DNA of 64,000 nucleotides from Bacteroidota bacterium. GTDB taxonomy: Bacteria > Bacteroidota > Bacteroidia > Flavobacteriales_D > Crocinitomicaceae. The stretch covers positions 682,001 through 746,000 of the forward strand of contig JACPUU010000012.1 of NCBI GenBank assembly GCA_016192075.1, written 5' to 3'. The notes under the pieces were generated by a model. It saw only the letters and a program-made list of their open reading frames with translations, was not told the origin of the DNA and made no database searches. Shown here piece after piece: positions 43,968 to 51,845 of this stretch (position 1 is its first letter; every line of letters begins with the position of its first letter). The position numbers and the translations under genes were made by a program.

Positions 43968-46201
43968 ACTTGCCTGATTATGTCTGTTCCAATATGTTCG
44001 GGAATCCAAATTGCAAGTGTGGGCACTCTTGTAAATTCTGTGTCTCTAATGTTGAGCAAGTGAATTTGAATAGTTAACAAATTCTCGTCTTTAATTTCCG
44101 AATCCCCTGGATAGATTACTTCTCCAGTTCTTGGGTTTTTACCTTGAAACAACTGTTGAATTTCTTGGTTTCTATCTAGCCTACGGGTTCTCCCTGCCCA
44201 ATTGTCAATAGAATTAGCACTCATCAAATAAACCAAACATTCATCGTCTGGGTGTTCTTCTATGTAGGCTTTTAAAATTCCTCGTAAACTTGAATAAGTA
44301 GCAGAATCGCTTTCTCTTGTGTAACGAAGTTTATTTAGCAAATGCTCCAAACAATTTTTGATTGTAATTTTTGCAACCAAATGTTTTTGTTCTTCCGTTC
44401 TGTTTGGGTGCCCTGCATCTTGTGAGAAGTTTGCAGCGTTAGTTTGTAAAAAGGCAAACAAAGAATTCCTGTTTGTATCAATTAGTTCTTCTGTGTCGTG
44501 TGGTGCATTAATTCTAAACCAATCGTTTCCAAACGTATCTCTTTCCAAATCATCATAAATTACGTTACGTCTAGTCAGATTAAGCATTTGGTCTAATACT
44601 GCCTCTCTGTCCCAATCATTCAAATGCCGATTGTTAAGGTCAAATTCTAAAAGTCTGTTTCTTACATCTTCTTCATGTGCAACAATGAAATTGTATGAAT
44701 CAATCGTTACTTGGTCTAGAAACACACGGCAAAATCCTAAATAATTTCTTTTGTAACCGAAAAATCTTGCCCGCTGCTGGATTGTATCAACATTTCCTGT
44801 TCCTATATTTCTGGGCATATAAGTTACCGTTAACCCTTCAACGGTGAAACCTCTGTCCATAGATTGCCCACCTACTAAAATCCAAGAATAGGAATCGTTC
44901 CAAGGAATTTGAGGTGTTTCACCATTACGAGAGTTTACCTCTACAATTTGTGTGTATCGTATTGCATGAATTAGGTTTGTTCCTGTTAATTCTTCAAATG
45001 ATTGTATGTTAGAAACCGTTTGCTGTAATTGGTTATATGATTCTCTAAATTCATTCAGTAATTCACGCCTATCTTCACTGTCATTGCTCGACAACAATCT
45101 TTGCCAACTATTGCAAGTATTCCGAATCCAATTTGTAAAATCGTTGTGGTCTCCCTGCAATCTTGATGGGTGAACAAGCATTGTTCTATTTCTTTGGTCT
45201 TTGTTTATTTCACCTGCAACAACGCCTAGAAAGTAAATTCGTAAAGCACTTTTCAGACTTTCAGGAATCTCAAATAGCTGATTATTATTTGTTGAAATTT
45301 CGTTCGCTGGAATTTCTACAATCAAATTCGGATTATTCCTAAAAAATTCAATTCCGCCCGTGTATTCTAGCCCGGGTGTTAAAAGCTTAATAAAATTAGG
45401 CGAAAGTCTATCCATAATGTTGATGAATAGATTTGCTTGTGGTGTTGCAGTGTATTGCAAAAAAGTGTGATGAAAAAAAATAGAACGTAATGCAGTTATT
45501 CTTCTATATATTGTAGAAACTTGGTTTTCACTTAAATTTTCAACATCAATACCTTGTCTTGCTGCCCACCTCGCTCTTGTGTTCAAACTTGCTTGGTCGC
45601 CCTCATCATCAATTATCAATGTAGGAACGCCTTGTAAATTTTGTCCTTGTAAAATATTCACTAGATTGTTTAGGTGGGAAGTGTTTTTCATTACCGTAAT
45701 TAGTAATGTCCTACACCTATCATTTGGGAAAGTCGGGTCTGCCCACTGTGCTAGTGTTGTTTCTATGATTTCTGCATCTTGAGTTCTGCTTGGATTTTGA
45801 AGTAATGTCCATTTTCTATCAAAACGAGTATTTAATCTCAAATCGTTTGATAAGCGTTGTGTTGATTGATTTACCAAGTTTGTTGAAACTCCTGCAATTA
45901 CGATGACTACTTGATAATTGTTATCTCTTGCTAAAGCCGTAAGCGTAGTAAATGAAAGTGTTTTACCACTTTGAACATAACCAATTACAATTCCTGTTTC
46001 GTTGTTAGTTGGATTGTTCGGACTTCCGCAAACCTGCATAATGCGATACGTTTCATTTAAAACACGTTCGCCACTTTCGTTTGGTGTTTTGTCAGCATTG
46101 GCAAAACCTTTACTGCGTAATAGTTCAATAGTCTCATCTCCAACAAACGGTTGCCATTCGCCATTTGTATTGTTATTCTGTATTTCAATTATTTCAGTCA
46201 T
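43964..46201 (-). CDS. Z1-domain SF2-type ATPase
   Basis: A 745-residue protein from the ATG at 46201, seven bases after the MORC stop. A P-loop IGYVQSGKTLSFTTL lies near 75-90, Walker B TLIIDDEGDQASLN near 205. The Z1 core contains SWILVGGQSMDRGFTVEGLT and TVTYMPRNIGTGNVDTIQQR, ending in a motif-VI-like ARFFGYK. Z1 proteins are SF2-related ATPases found with MORC-type ATPases and methylases. They are thought to translocate on or remodel DNA. The C-terminal third has no recognised domain. Confidence 0.86.
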   Translation of the reverse strand: MTEIIEIQNNNTNGEWQPFVGDETIELLRSKGFANADKTPNESGERVLNETYRIMQVCGSPNNPTNNETGIVIGYVQSGKTLSFTTLTALARDNNYQVVIVIAGVSTNLVNQSTQRLSNDLRLNTRFDRKWTLLQNPSRTQDAEIIETTLAQWADPTFPNDRCRTLLITVMKNTSHLNNLVNILQGQNLQGVPTLIIDDEGDQASLNTRARWAARQGIDVENLSENQVSTIYRRITALRSIFFHHTFLQYTATPQANLFINIMDRLSPNFIKLLTPGLEYTGGIEFFRNNPNLIVEIPANEISTNNNQLFEIPESLKSALRIYFLGVVAGEINKDQRNRTMLVHPSRLQGDHNDFTNWIRNTCNSWQRLLSSNDSEDRRELLNEFRESYNQLQQTVSNIQSFEELTGTNLIHAIRYTQIVEVNSRNGETPQIPWNDSYSWILVGGQSMDRGFTVEGLTVTYMPRNIGTGNVDTIQQRARFFGYKRNYLGFCRVFLDQVTIDSYNFIVAHEEDVRNRLLEFDLNNRHLNDWDREAVLDQMLNLTRRNVIYDDLERDTFGNDWFRINAPHDTEELIDTNRNSLFAFLQTNAANFSQDAGHPNRTEEQKHLVAKITIKNCLEHLLNKLRYTRESDSATYSSLRGILKAYIEEHPDDECLVYLMSANSIDNWAGRTRRLDRNQEIQQLFQGKNPRTGEVIYPGDSEIKDENLLTIQIHLLNIRDTEFTRVPTLAIWIPEHIGTDIIRQV

Positions 46202-46208
46202 ATGCAGT

Positions 46209-47744
46209 TTACTTTGATAAATTGGCAATTAGTTCATTGAAGTTTCTACGCACTTCGCCTTGATTTTTGTAGCTGTCTTTTGCAATAATTTCAGAAAGTC
46301 CAAAAGCTGCGGCTATACGAAGTATCGGTTCAATTTTATTTGTGTCTGCTCCTGCAAACTCAACCATAAAAGGGTGAGTAAGAGAAAGCCGAATACCGAT
46401 TTGTCTGACTGATGAATTGTTTACTTTTTCTTTTATAAAACTGTCACCAACTTCTATTAACTCTGTTAATGATGGGTCATAAGACAATTCTATTGAAACT
46501 TTCCAATCAGTTTTATTAAATCGTAAATCAAATTCACGATGCAGCGTTTGTTCGGTTTTTGTTAATTCTTCTTGTTCAGGTTCTTCTACTCTTGAAATAG
46601 AGTTTACAACATCTGCAACCGCTTGTGGTGCTTTCTTTTCAAAATCATTAACTGTTTCGTCAAGTGCTTTTACAGCAGCTTTGTATTCAACTACTGTAGC
46701 ACGAACTCTATATTGTTCTGCTTGTTGTAATAGAGGAAAATCCTTTGAACTAATATCGTCTTTCAAAAGACGAAGAAAAATATCAAGATTTTCATCCCAT
46801 TGAATACCTTTCTTGGTGAAGTTTACGCTAAATCCATCTAGGTGTAACTCGCCAAAAACTCTTTGATAGCGATAGCTGTTCGGTGCACCAAAAATAAAGT
46901 CTGGTCTAAATCCATCGTCAAAACTTCCTTCAATCACACGTCCTCTTCGAAATAATGCAAATCCTGCTTCTGCTGTCGAAGCTTTTTCACGAATAGCGAC
47001 AAATCCATGAACGCTTAATCCTTCTTCGATAACAAAGTTGATTTCTTTACGCCAAAGAATCGATTCACCATTTGGCTCATCGTGTTTTGGAACATTTAAA
47101 ACTTTTGGGTCATTGAATGTTAGTTCTTCACCGTTCAATGTTAGCTTTAAAACTCCTTTTCGGATGAACTCTCTGTAAATGCTTCGTAAATGGTCTTTTA
47201 CTTTTCCAACTCCTTTGCGTTTTGGAATACGGTTTACATTAAATAATTCAACGATTGTATAATGACGTTTTTTGTCGCAAGGTCTAGTTTCAACGTCTAG
47301 TTCTTCTAGTTTGTCTTCAAAAATCTTTTGCATATCAAAGACAACTTTTTTGACGTTGTCTTCGCCCAATGCAGTTGTTGTAACACACCAATTGTCAGCA
47401 AACCAACAAGCCGCTGATTTCATTCCCATTCCGAATTCAGACAAGCCTGAATTATCAGGCGGAACTTCTGCTGCTCTAAAAGCCCTTGCGTAGTCGGCTT
47501 TTCCAATACCACCTGCATTATCACGAATGGTAATTCTGTTTTCTGGTTCGTTGATTTCTACTTTTACTTCAAGTTGAAAATCTTTACCCTCAATTTCTTT
47601 AATTGCTTTTTCGTTTTTAAGATAACTGTCAATTGCATTATCAATAAATTCAGCCAAAGCAAACCAAGTTTGATACTCTATATGTTTTAGCACAGAGAGC
47701 ATGGTTACTTGCGGGCGAATACTTACTTTATTTTGCTGACTCAT
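46209..47744 (-). CDS. MORC/paraMORC-type GHKL ATPase
   Basis: From the ATG at 47744 (MSQQNKVSIRPQ) it has 511 residues and overlaps the methyltransferase gene by 17 bases. The Bergerat ATP site is complete: N-box ALAEFIDNAIDSY, G1 RDNAGGIGKADYARAF, G2 SEFGMGMKSAACWFADNW. Next comes an S5-like region with KKGIQWDENLDIFLRLLKDD, and a helical C-terminus. Prokaryotic MORC-like proteins occur in restriction-modification neighbourhoods with methylases, SF2 ATPases and nucleases (Iyer, Abhiman and Aravind), as here. It may clamp or reshape DNA in response to methylation state. Confidence 0.87.
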   Translation of the reverse strand: MSQQNKVSIRPQVTMLSVLKHIEYQTWFALAEFIDNAIDSYLKNEKAIKEIEGKDFQLEVKVEINEPENRITIRDNAGGIGKADYARAFRAAEVPPDNSGLSEFGMGMKSAACWFADNWCVTTTALGEDNVKKVVFDMQKIFEDKLEELDVETRPCDKKRHYTIVELFNVNRIPKRKGVGKVKDHLRSIYREFIRKGVLKLTLNGEELTFNDPKVLNVPKHDEPNGESILWRKEINFVIEEGLSVHGFVAIREKASTAEAGFALFRRGRVIEGSFDDGFRPDFIFGAPNSYRYQRVFGELHLDGFSVNFTKKGIQWDENLDIFLRLLKDDISSKDFPLLQQAEQYRVRATVVEYKAAVKALDETVNDFEKKAPQAVADVVNSISRVEEPEQEELTKTEQTLHREFDLRFNKTDWKVSIELSYDPSLTELIEVGDSFIKEKVNNSSVRQIGIRLSLTHPFMVEFAGADTNKIEPILRIAAAFGLSEIIAKDSYKNQGEVRRNFNELIANLSK

Positions 47745-49083
47745 AGGTCTTAGATAAAGAATTATATGAATGGTGTTGCTTCGCAACACCATTAACTTTC
47801 TTCTCTTGTTCTAAAAGTTGTGTTGCTATGAGTTTTACAATTTTTGCATTTACAGCGTTGCCTAATGCTTTGAATGCAGCATTGTCATTTTCAGGAAGTT
47901 TTAAACCTTGCAGGGATTGAAGTTTCAATCCTTCTTTTCTTGTTATGTATCTGTTTTCCCATCCAATTATAGGAATTTGTGTATTGGTGCAAACAAGCGA
48001 AGGGAAGAAGTCTGGCTTTTTAATCCTGATGCCTGATGCTCTAAACTGTAAAATGTATTTATTGATTTTGCGTTTGCCATCTCCAACATTCCACTCCAAC
48101 TTTTGCCAACTTTGAGATGGTAATTCTGCAATTTTATTTACGGCTTCTTTAATGTATTTCTTGTTGTCTTTGTAAAACTGTCTATTTTGTTTGATATAGC
48201 GTTGTTTCCAATCGGGAAACACATCATCAACCCTTGCGTAGCTTGGTAAGTTTGCAAATTGTTCTTCTTTAGTCATTCCTTTAAGAGAAATACCAAAGTT
48301 ACCTTTGTATTCTCCTAATTCCTTTGGCGAAAGCAAATGAGGATAGATTTCTTCAAAAGGATAATCCGCACCAAACTCCATTCCCCAAATTGGGAAACCT
48401 GGGATTTTGATTTCTTTTGGTAGAGCATCTATTAGTTCTTGCCAAAGTTTAATACAGTCTTGGTTTGCTTTGGGCAACTTCTTTGCGTTGGCAGGATTGA
48501 GTTCAATAAAGTTGTCTAATTCCACAATGCTTTTTTTGTGTTTGTCAACTTTGTCAAAACTGAAATGTTGAAGTGCATTTTTGCCCAATGCTCCGACAAT
48601 AAAAATTCTTTGTCTATGCTGTGGAATGCCAAAGTCGTGGGGCGAATAATCTCTATGGTCAACATCATAGCCCAACCTTTCAAAGTCGGCTTTCATTGCT
48701 TTCCAAGTTTCTTCGTTGTTGTGCTTTGCTATGAAACGGACATTTTCAAGTATGAAAAATTTTGGAGTTCTTGCTTCAAGAATTTTTACAATCTCGTCAA
48801 ACAATGTTCCCCGTTCGTCTTCACGTCCAAGTTGTTTACCTGCTTTTGAAAATGGTTGGCAAGGGAACCCTGCACAAAGTATGTCGTGGTCAGGAATGAT
48901 TTCAATATTGTCTTTGACAATTTTTCTAATGTCTCCGTGAATGTTGATGTCCTTTCCCCAGTTAAGTTTGTAGGTTTCTCTTAAAACAGGGTCTAGTTCA
49001 CTGGCAAAAACACACTCGTGTCCAAGTTCGTGTAAGGCTTTGTGAAAACCGCCAATCCCTGCAAATAAGTCTATAAATTTCAT
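47728..49083 (-). CDS. DNA (cytosine-5) methyltransferase
   Basis: A 451-residue C5 methyltransferase, the modification part of the system. Motif I is DLFAGIGGFHKALHELG at residue 5; motif IV with the catalytic Cys is CAGFPCQPFSKAG (about 70-82); motif VI is FILENVRF; motif VIII is QHRQRIFIVG (about 155-164); motif X is FKALGNAVNAKIVKLIA near the C-terminus. The target-recognition region lies at about 200-375, so the recognised site cannot be read off. It is the first gene of the four-gene operon and is preceded by palindrome E. Confidence 0.95.
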   Translation of the reverse strand: MKFIDLFAGIGGFHKALHELGHECVFASELDPVLRETYKLNWGKDINIHGDIRKIVKDNIEIIPDHDILCAGFPCQPFSKAGKQLGREDERGTLFDEIVKILEARTPKFFILENVRFIAKHNNEETWKAMKADFERLGYDVDHRDYSPHDFGIPQHRQRIFIVGALGKNALQHFSFDKVDKHKKSIVELDNFIELNPANAKKLPKANQDCIKLWQELIDALPKEIKIPGFPIWGMEFGADYPFEEIYPHLLSPKELGEYKGNFGISLKGMTKEEQFANLPSYARVDDVFPDWKQRYIKQNRQFYKDNKKYIKEAVNKIAELPSQSWQKLEWNVGDGKRKINKYILQFRASGIRIKKPDFFPSLVCTNTQIPIIGWENRYITRKEGLKLQSLQGLKLPENDNAAFKALGNAVNAKIVKLIATQLLEQEKKVNGVAKQHHSYNSLSKTYESAK

Positions 49084-49154
49084 TCTGTTTTTATGTCCAA
49101 TTTTGTTATTATCAATTTCGCAATTTACGATTTTGTCTGTTCAATTTTTGTCGG

Positions 49155-49245
49155 CAGCGTTGGCAAGATTGCGGCTCTTTTGCAAGTTTTGTTTTGTGCG
49201 TTGGCTTTGTGCGGCTTGCAAATGTGCCACAATGTGTGTGGGCTG
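49155..49245 (-). repeat. Palindrome E, upstream end of the methylase-MORC-Z1 operon
   Basis: Arms TTGCGGCTCTTTTGCAAG (49169-49186) and 49215-49232 are complementary at 15-16 of 18 positions. Homologous to palindrome D, but the outer stem differs (TTGCGGC/GCCACAA against GCACAC/GTGTGC in D) while staying self-complementary. TTTGTGC at 49206-49212. The rest of the 49084-49400 gap has no gene; GGTTGCAGGTAAC near 49295-49305 could be another palindrome end. Confidence 0.6.
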
Positions 49246-49400
49246 TCTATGTTTTTTCCGTCAGCCCAATAGTAGCATTGTCGCTCGTCTGGGGTTGCAG
49301 GTAACTAGTTTATACCCCCACCTTTTCCACACTTATTTACCCAATATAGGGGAATAACCACAGGTTTGTTGGGGTTTATTTTTTCTAAGTTATCTATTTT

Positions 49401-49499
49401 TTACAGATCATCAAACAGACTCTTTATCTTTTCAATATTTTGGGTACAGACGTGCGTATGAATTTCAGTTGTTTTGCTGCTTGAATGGTCTGGACTTAA
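49401..49499 (-). pseudogene. C-terminal remnant of a tyrosine recombinase
   Basis: Between a TAG (49503-49505) and TAA (49401-49403), the minus strand encodes 33 codons ending SPDHSSSKTTEIHTHVCTQN and then IEKIKSLFDDL. This is the last block of tyrosine recombinases of the XerD/integron-integrase kind (normally LGHSSSKTTEIYTHVS...SPLD.L). The GH of LGH is replaced by DH after a Pro, and the catalytic Tyr is His. No other part of an integrase was found upstream; the flippase gene begins eight bases away. A dead fragment of a once active recombinase. Confidence 0.75.
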
Positions 49500-49506
49500 A
49501 AGCTAC

Positions 49507-50985
49507 CTAAAAGAATTTTGTACGCATTTTTAAAAGCCATTTATTAATGTCTACAGACAATTTGAGCAGAACGACGGCTCCCCAGAATACGATTGAAAGC
49601 AGTATGGTATTCAGCGCAATCTTCACAAAGGGATGCGCTTCGTAATCCAGAAAAAAGGTAAAAAACAAATAGGCAATGCAAAGAATCAGCGCCTTTAGAA
49701 AGTTAAGGTTAAACGGCTGCAGGTTGTATGCCCTGAAAAGTAACAACCACCTTCCAAAATTGACAACCGTCATGGAAATTACAGAAGCTATGGCTGCTCC
49801 AATAAGCTGATAGTGTGAAATAAGTACATAGTTCAGTGCTATTACCAAAACCGCCAGCACTACATTAAAATACATGTTATAGCGGTAGTGTTTGGATGAA
49901 GCAATTATAGCTGCGTTTACACCTGTAGCCATTTCAACGGCAATTCCTATTCCTAAAATCAGAAAAATATAACTGTGCGGAATATAATCAGCATACTTTG
50001 GATGCAGTGAAAAAACCGGTTGAATAACAGTCCACCCCAGTCCCAGCAAAAAAACAGCAATCAGCATCAGGTTGACACAACTTTTTTCATAAACCTCACT
50101 GATGGTTTTACGGTCATCCCGCTCCCAGGCCTCTGATATAACCACTTGTGCAATGCGAATAATACCGTTAGACGGAATTAATATAAACCGCGCCGCAAAA
50201 AAAAGTATCGTATAAATACCTACCATTTCAAACGACATCATGTTTGAGATCATAAGCTGATCTACATAAACAACAATAGAACCTGAGGCTCCCATCAGCA
50301 TACCAAAAAGTATGTATCCGTATATTTTTTTTCGCTCAGCAGGCGCCCTCAGTTCACGTGATGGCATTACAATTTTTTTAGTGCGGATGAACGCAAACAG
50401 CATTACCAATACACCGGGAATGCAAAATGAAAGTGCATAGAAATAGATAAAATAGTCAAAACTGATCAGGGTTAAGACATAAAGAACCAGGCTGACTGCT
50501 ATAAAAACCTTGCTTAAAAAAGTATCCAGAAAAACACCAATAAATGTGTTGTAAAGCATCTTGGCATAGCTATCTACATTGAGAAAAATTATTCTGAAAA
50601 AAATCATGGGAAAAATAAGAAACCCAAATTTTTTAAACAAGGCCATATCAGTATTGCTGTTAGGCAAATAATCGCCAAAAAAATAGAAAATGGTAGCGCT
50701 TATACCTATTCCAATAATTGAAAGCATAATACCCAGAAGCAAAAAACCATGATGGCCGCCTTCTTCATTGCGGTATTTGGGAAACAGCTTCACCAGAATC
50801 TGGTTGTATCCCATGCTGAATAAGGTTACAAACAGGCCTGAAATAGAATCCAGCAAGCTCATTAACCCCACCTCTGAATTGGAAGGAACGACCAGTGGGG
50901 TTAGCATACGAACAATTCCGCCCAGCACGGCCCCTGCAAAATTTATGATTGTATTACGTAATGCCTGGCGCTGAATTATTCCCAC
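49507..50985 (-). CDS. Wzx-type oligosaccharide flippase
   Basis: A 492-residue polytopic protein with about 12-14 membrane helices of the MATE/MVF-like polysaccharide transporter superfamily. The opening IIQRQALRNTIINFAGAVLG and the later DQLMISNMMSFEMVGIYTIL and FFAARFILIPSNGIIRIAQV are typical of O-antigen or lipid-linked oligosaccharide flippases of Bacteroidota. It likely exports the product of the glycan genes to the right. Starts with GTG. Its 3' end touches the recombinase remnant, so the island abuts it without damaging it. Confidence 0.87.
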   Translation of the reverse strand: MGIIQRQALRNTIINFAGAVLGGIVRMLTPLVVPSNSEVGLMSLLDSISGLFVTLFSMGYNQILVKLFPKYRNEEGGHHGFLLLGIMLSIIGIGISATIFYFFGDYLPNSNTDMALFKKFGFLIFPMIFFRIIFLNVDSYAKMLYNTFIGVFLDTFLSKVFIAVSLVLYVLTLISFDYFIYFYALSFCIPGVLVMLFAFIRTKKIVMPSRELRAPAERKKIYGYILFGMLMGASGSIVVYVDQLMISNMMSFEMVGIYTILFFAARFILIPSNGIIRIAQVVISEAWERDDRKTISEVYEKSCVNLMLIAVFLLGLGWTVIQPVFSLHPKYADYIPHSYIFLILGIGIAVEMATGVNAAIIASSKHYRYNMYFNVVLAVLVIALNYVLISHYQLIGAAIASVISMTVVNFGRWLLLFRAYNLQPFNLNFLKALILCIAYLFFTFFLDYEAHPFVKIALNTILLSIVFWGAVVLLKLSVDINKWLLKMRTKFF

Positions 50986-51143
50986 TTAGAATACTTTTGG
51001 TTCATTAAACGTCAAAATTAGCGCAAAGTTTGAGAATTAAGGAGATTTAACACCCTCAGTCTTTAAACAGGTTTAATTTCAAAATGGTGACATGACCCGG
51101 TACAGCCCCAAACCAGCACTCGCCACATTGCAGCTATCAATCC

Positions 51144-51845
51144 TCACAGATCACTTAATGCCTGCCTGAAGGCATCCATTTTTGCCTTGGAAACAGGGAT
51201 ACTGTTTTCTCCCACCAAAACAGTTTCAGCATCATATTGCTTCACTTTTGACAGGTTGATAATATACGACTGGTGAATTCTGAAAAAAGGCAAGCCACCA
51301 AACTGATCATCTTCAAGTTTTTTAATATTCTTGGTTATCAGGTAACATTTGCCTGAAACCGTATGTATGGTTGAATAATTGCCTTCAGAACTGATAAATA
51401 CTATTTCATTCTGCTCCAGCAGCATTACCCTGCCATCTGCCTTGATCTGCAGTTTTGCAGCAGCATTTGGTTCAGACCGGGGCCTGCTGTTTAAATGATT
51501 TCTGGCCTTGGAAACAACCCGGGTAAGCTCATCAACCTGCAGGGGTTTTAACAGATAATCGAAAATATTTATTTTGATTGCGTCAAAAGCAAAATCTTTA
51601 TGCGCACTTACAAAAACAAACAAGGCGCCGCTTTGGCTGATACGTTCCAGCAAATCAAAACCAGTGCCGTCAGGCATTGAAATATCCAGAAAAACAAGAT
51701 CTGGTTTAAGCCGTATTATTTCTTTTCCGGCCGTTACAATATCTGAAGCGGTACCAATTACCGAAATATCGGGAAAAAATTCACGCAGGTAATAGTTCAT
51801 TGTAACCTGTGCCTGCTCTTCATCATCTACTAAAAAAACGTTCAT
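51144..51845 (-). CDS. LytTR-family response regulator
   Basis: A 233-residue regulator. The receiver domain (about 1-120) starts VFLVDDEEQAQ, has its phospho-acceptor in PDLVFLDISMPDGTG (near Asp 53) and the conserved Lys in FDYLLKPLQ. The LytTR DNA-binding domain follows (about 132-230: EIVFISSEGNYSTIHT, FFRIHQSYIINL). The ATG overlaps the stop of the sensor kinase as ATGA, so kinase and regulator are made together. Targets are unknown; nearby polysaccharide genes are candidates. Confidence 0.93.
   Translation of the reverse strand: MNVFLVDDEEQAQVTMNYYLREFFPDISVIGTASDIVTAGKEIIRLKPDLVFLDISMPDGTGFDLLERISQSGALFVFVSAHKDFAFDAIKINIFDYLLKPLQVDELTRVVSKARNHLNSRPRSEPNAAAKLQIKADGRVMLLEQNEIVFISSEGNYSTIHTVSGKCYLITKNIKKLEDDQFGGLPFFRIHQSYIINLSKVKQYDAETVLVGENSIPVSKAKMDAFRQALSDL

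Noticed and set aside
49103-49357. 84-codon plus-strand frame upstream of the methyltransferase
   Set aside because: It is made largely of palindrome E; Cys-rich translation reflects the repeat, and the same artefact appears across palindromes C and D.
39956-49506. CRISPR array as an explanation of the repeated palindromes
   Set aside because: Repeats are 75-190 bp, few, unequal, and separated by genes rather than by uniform spacers; no cas genes are present.
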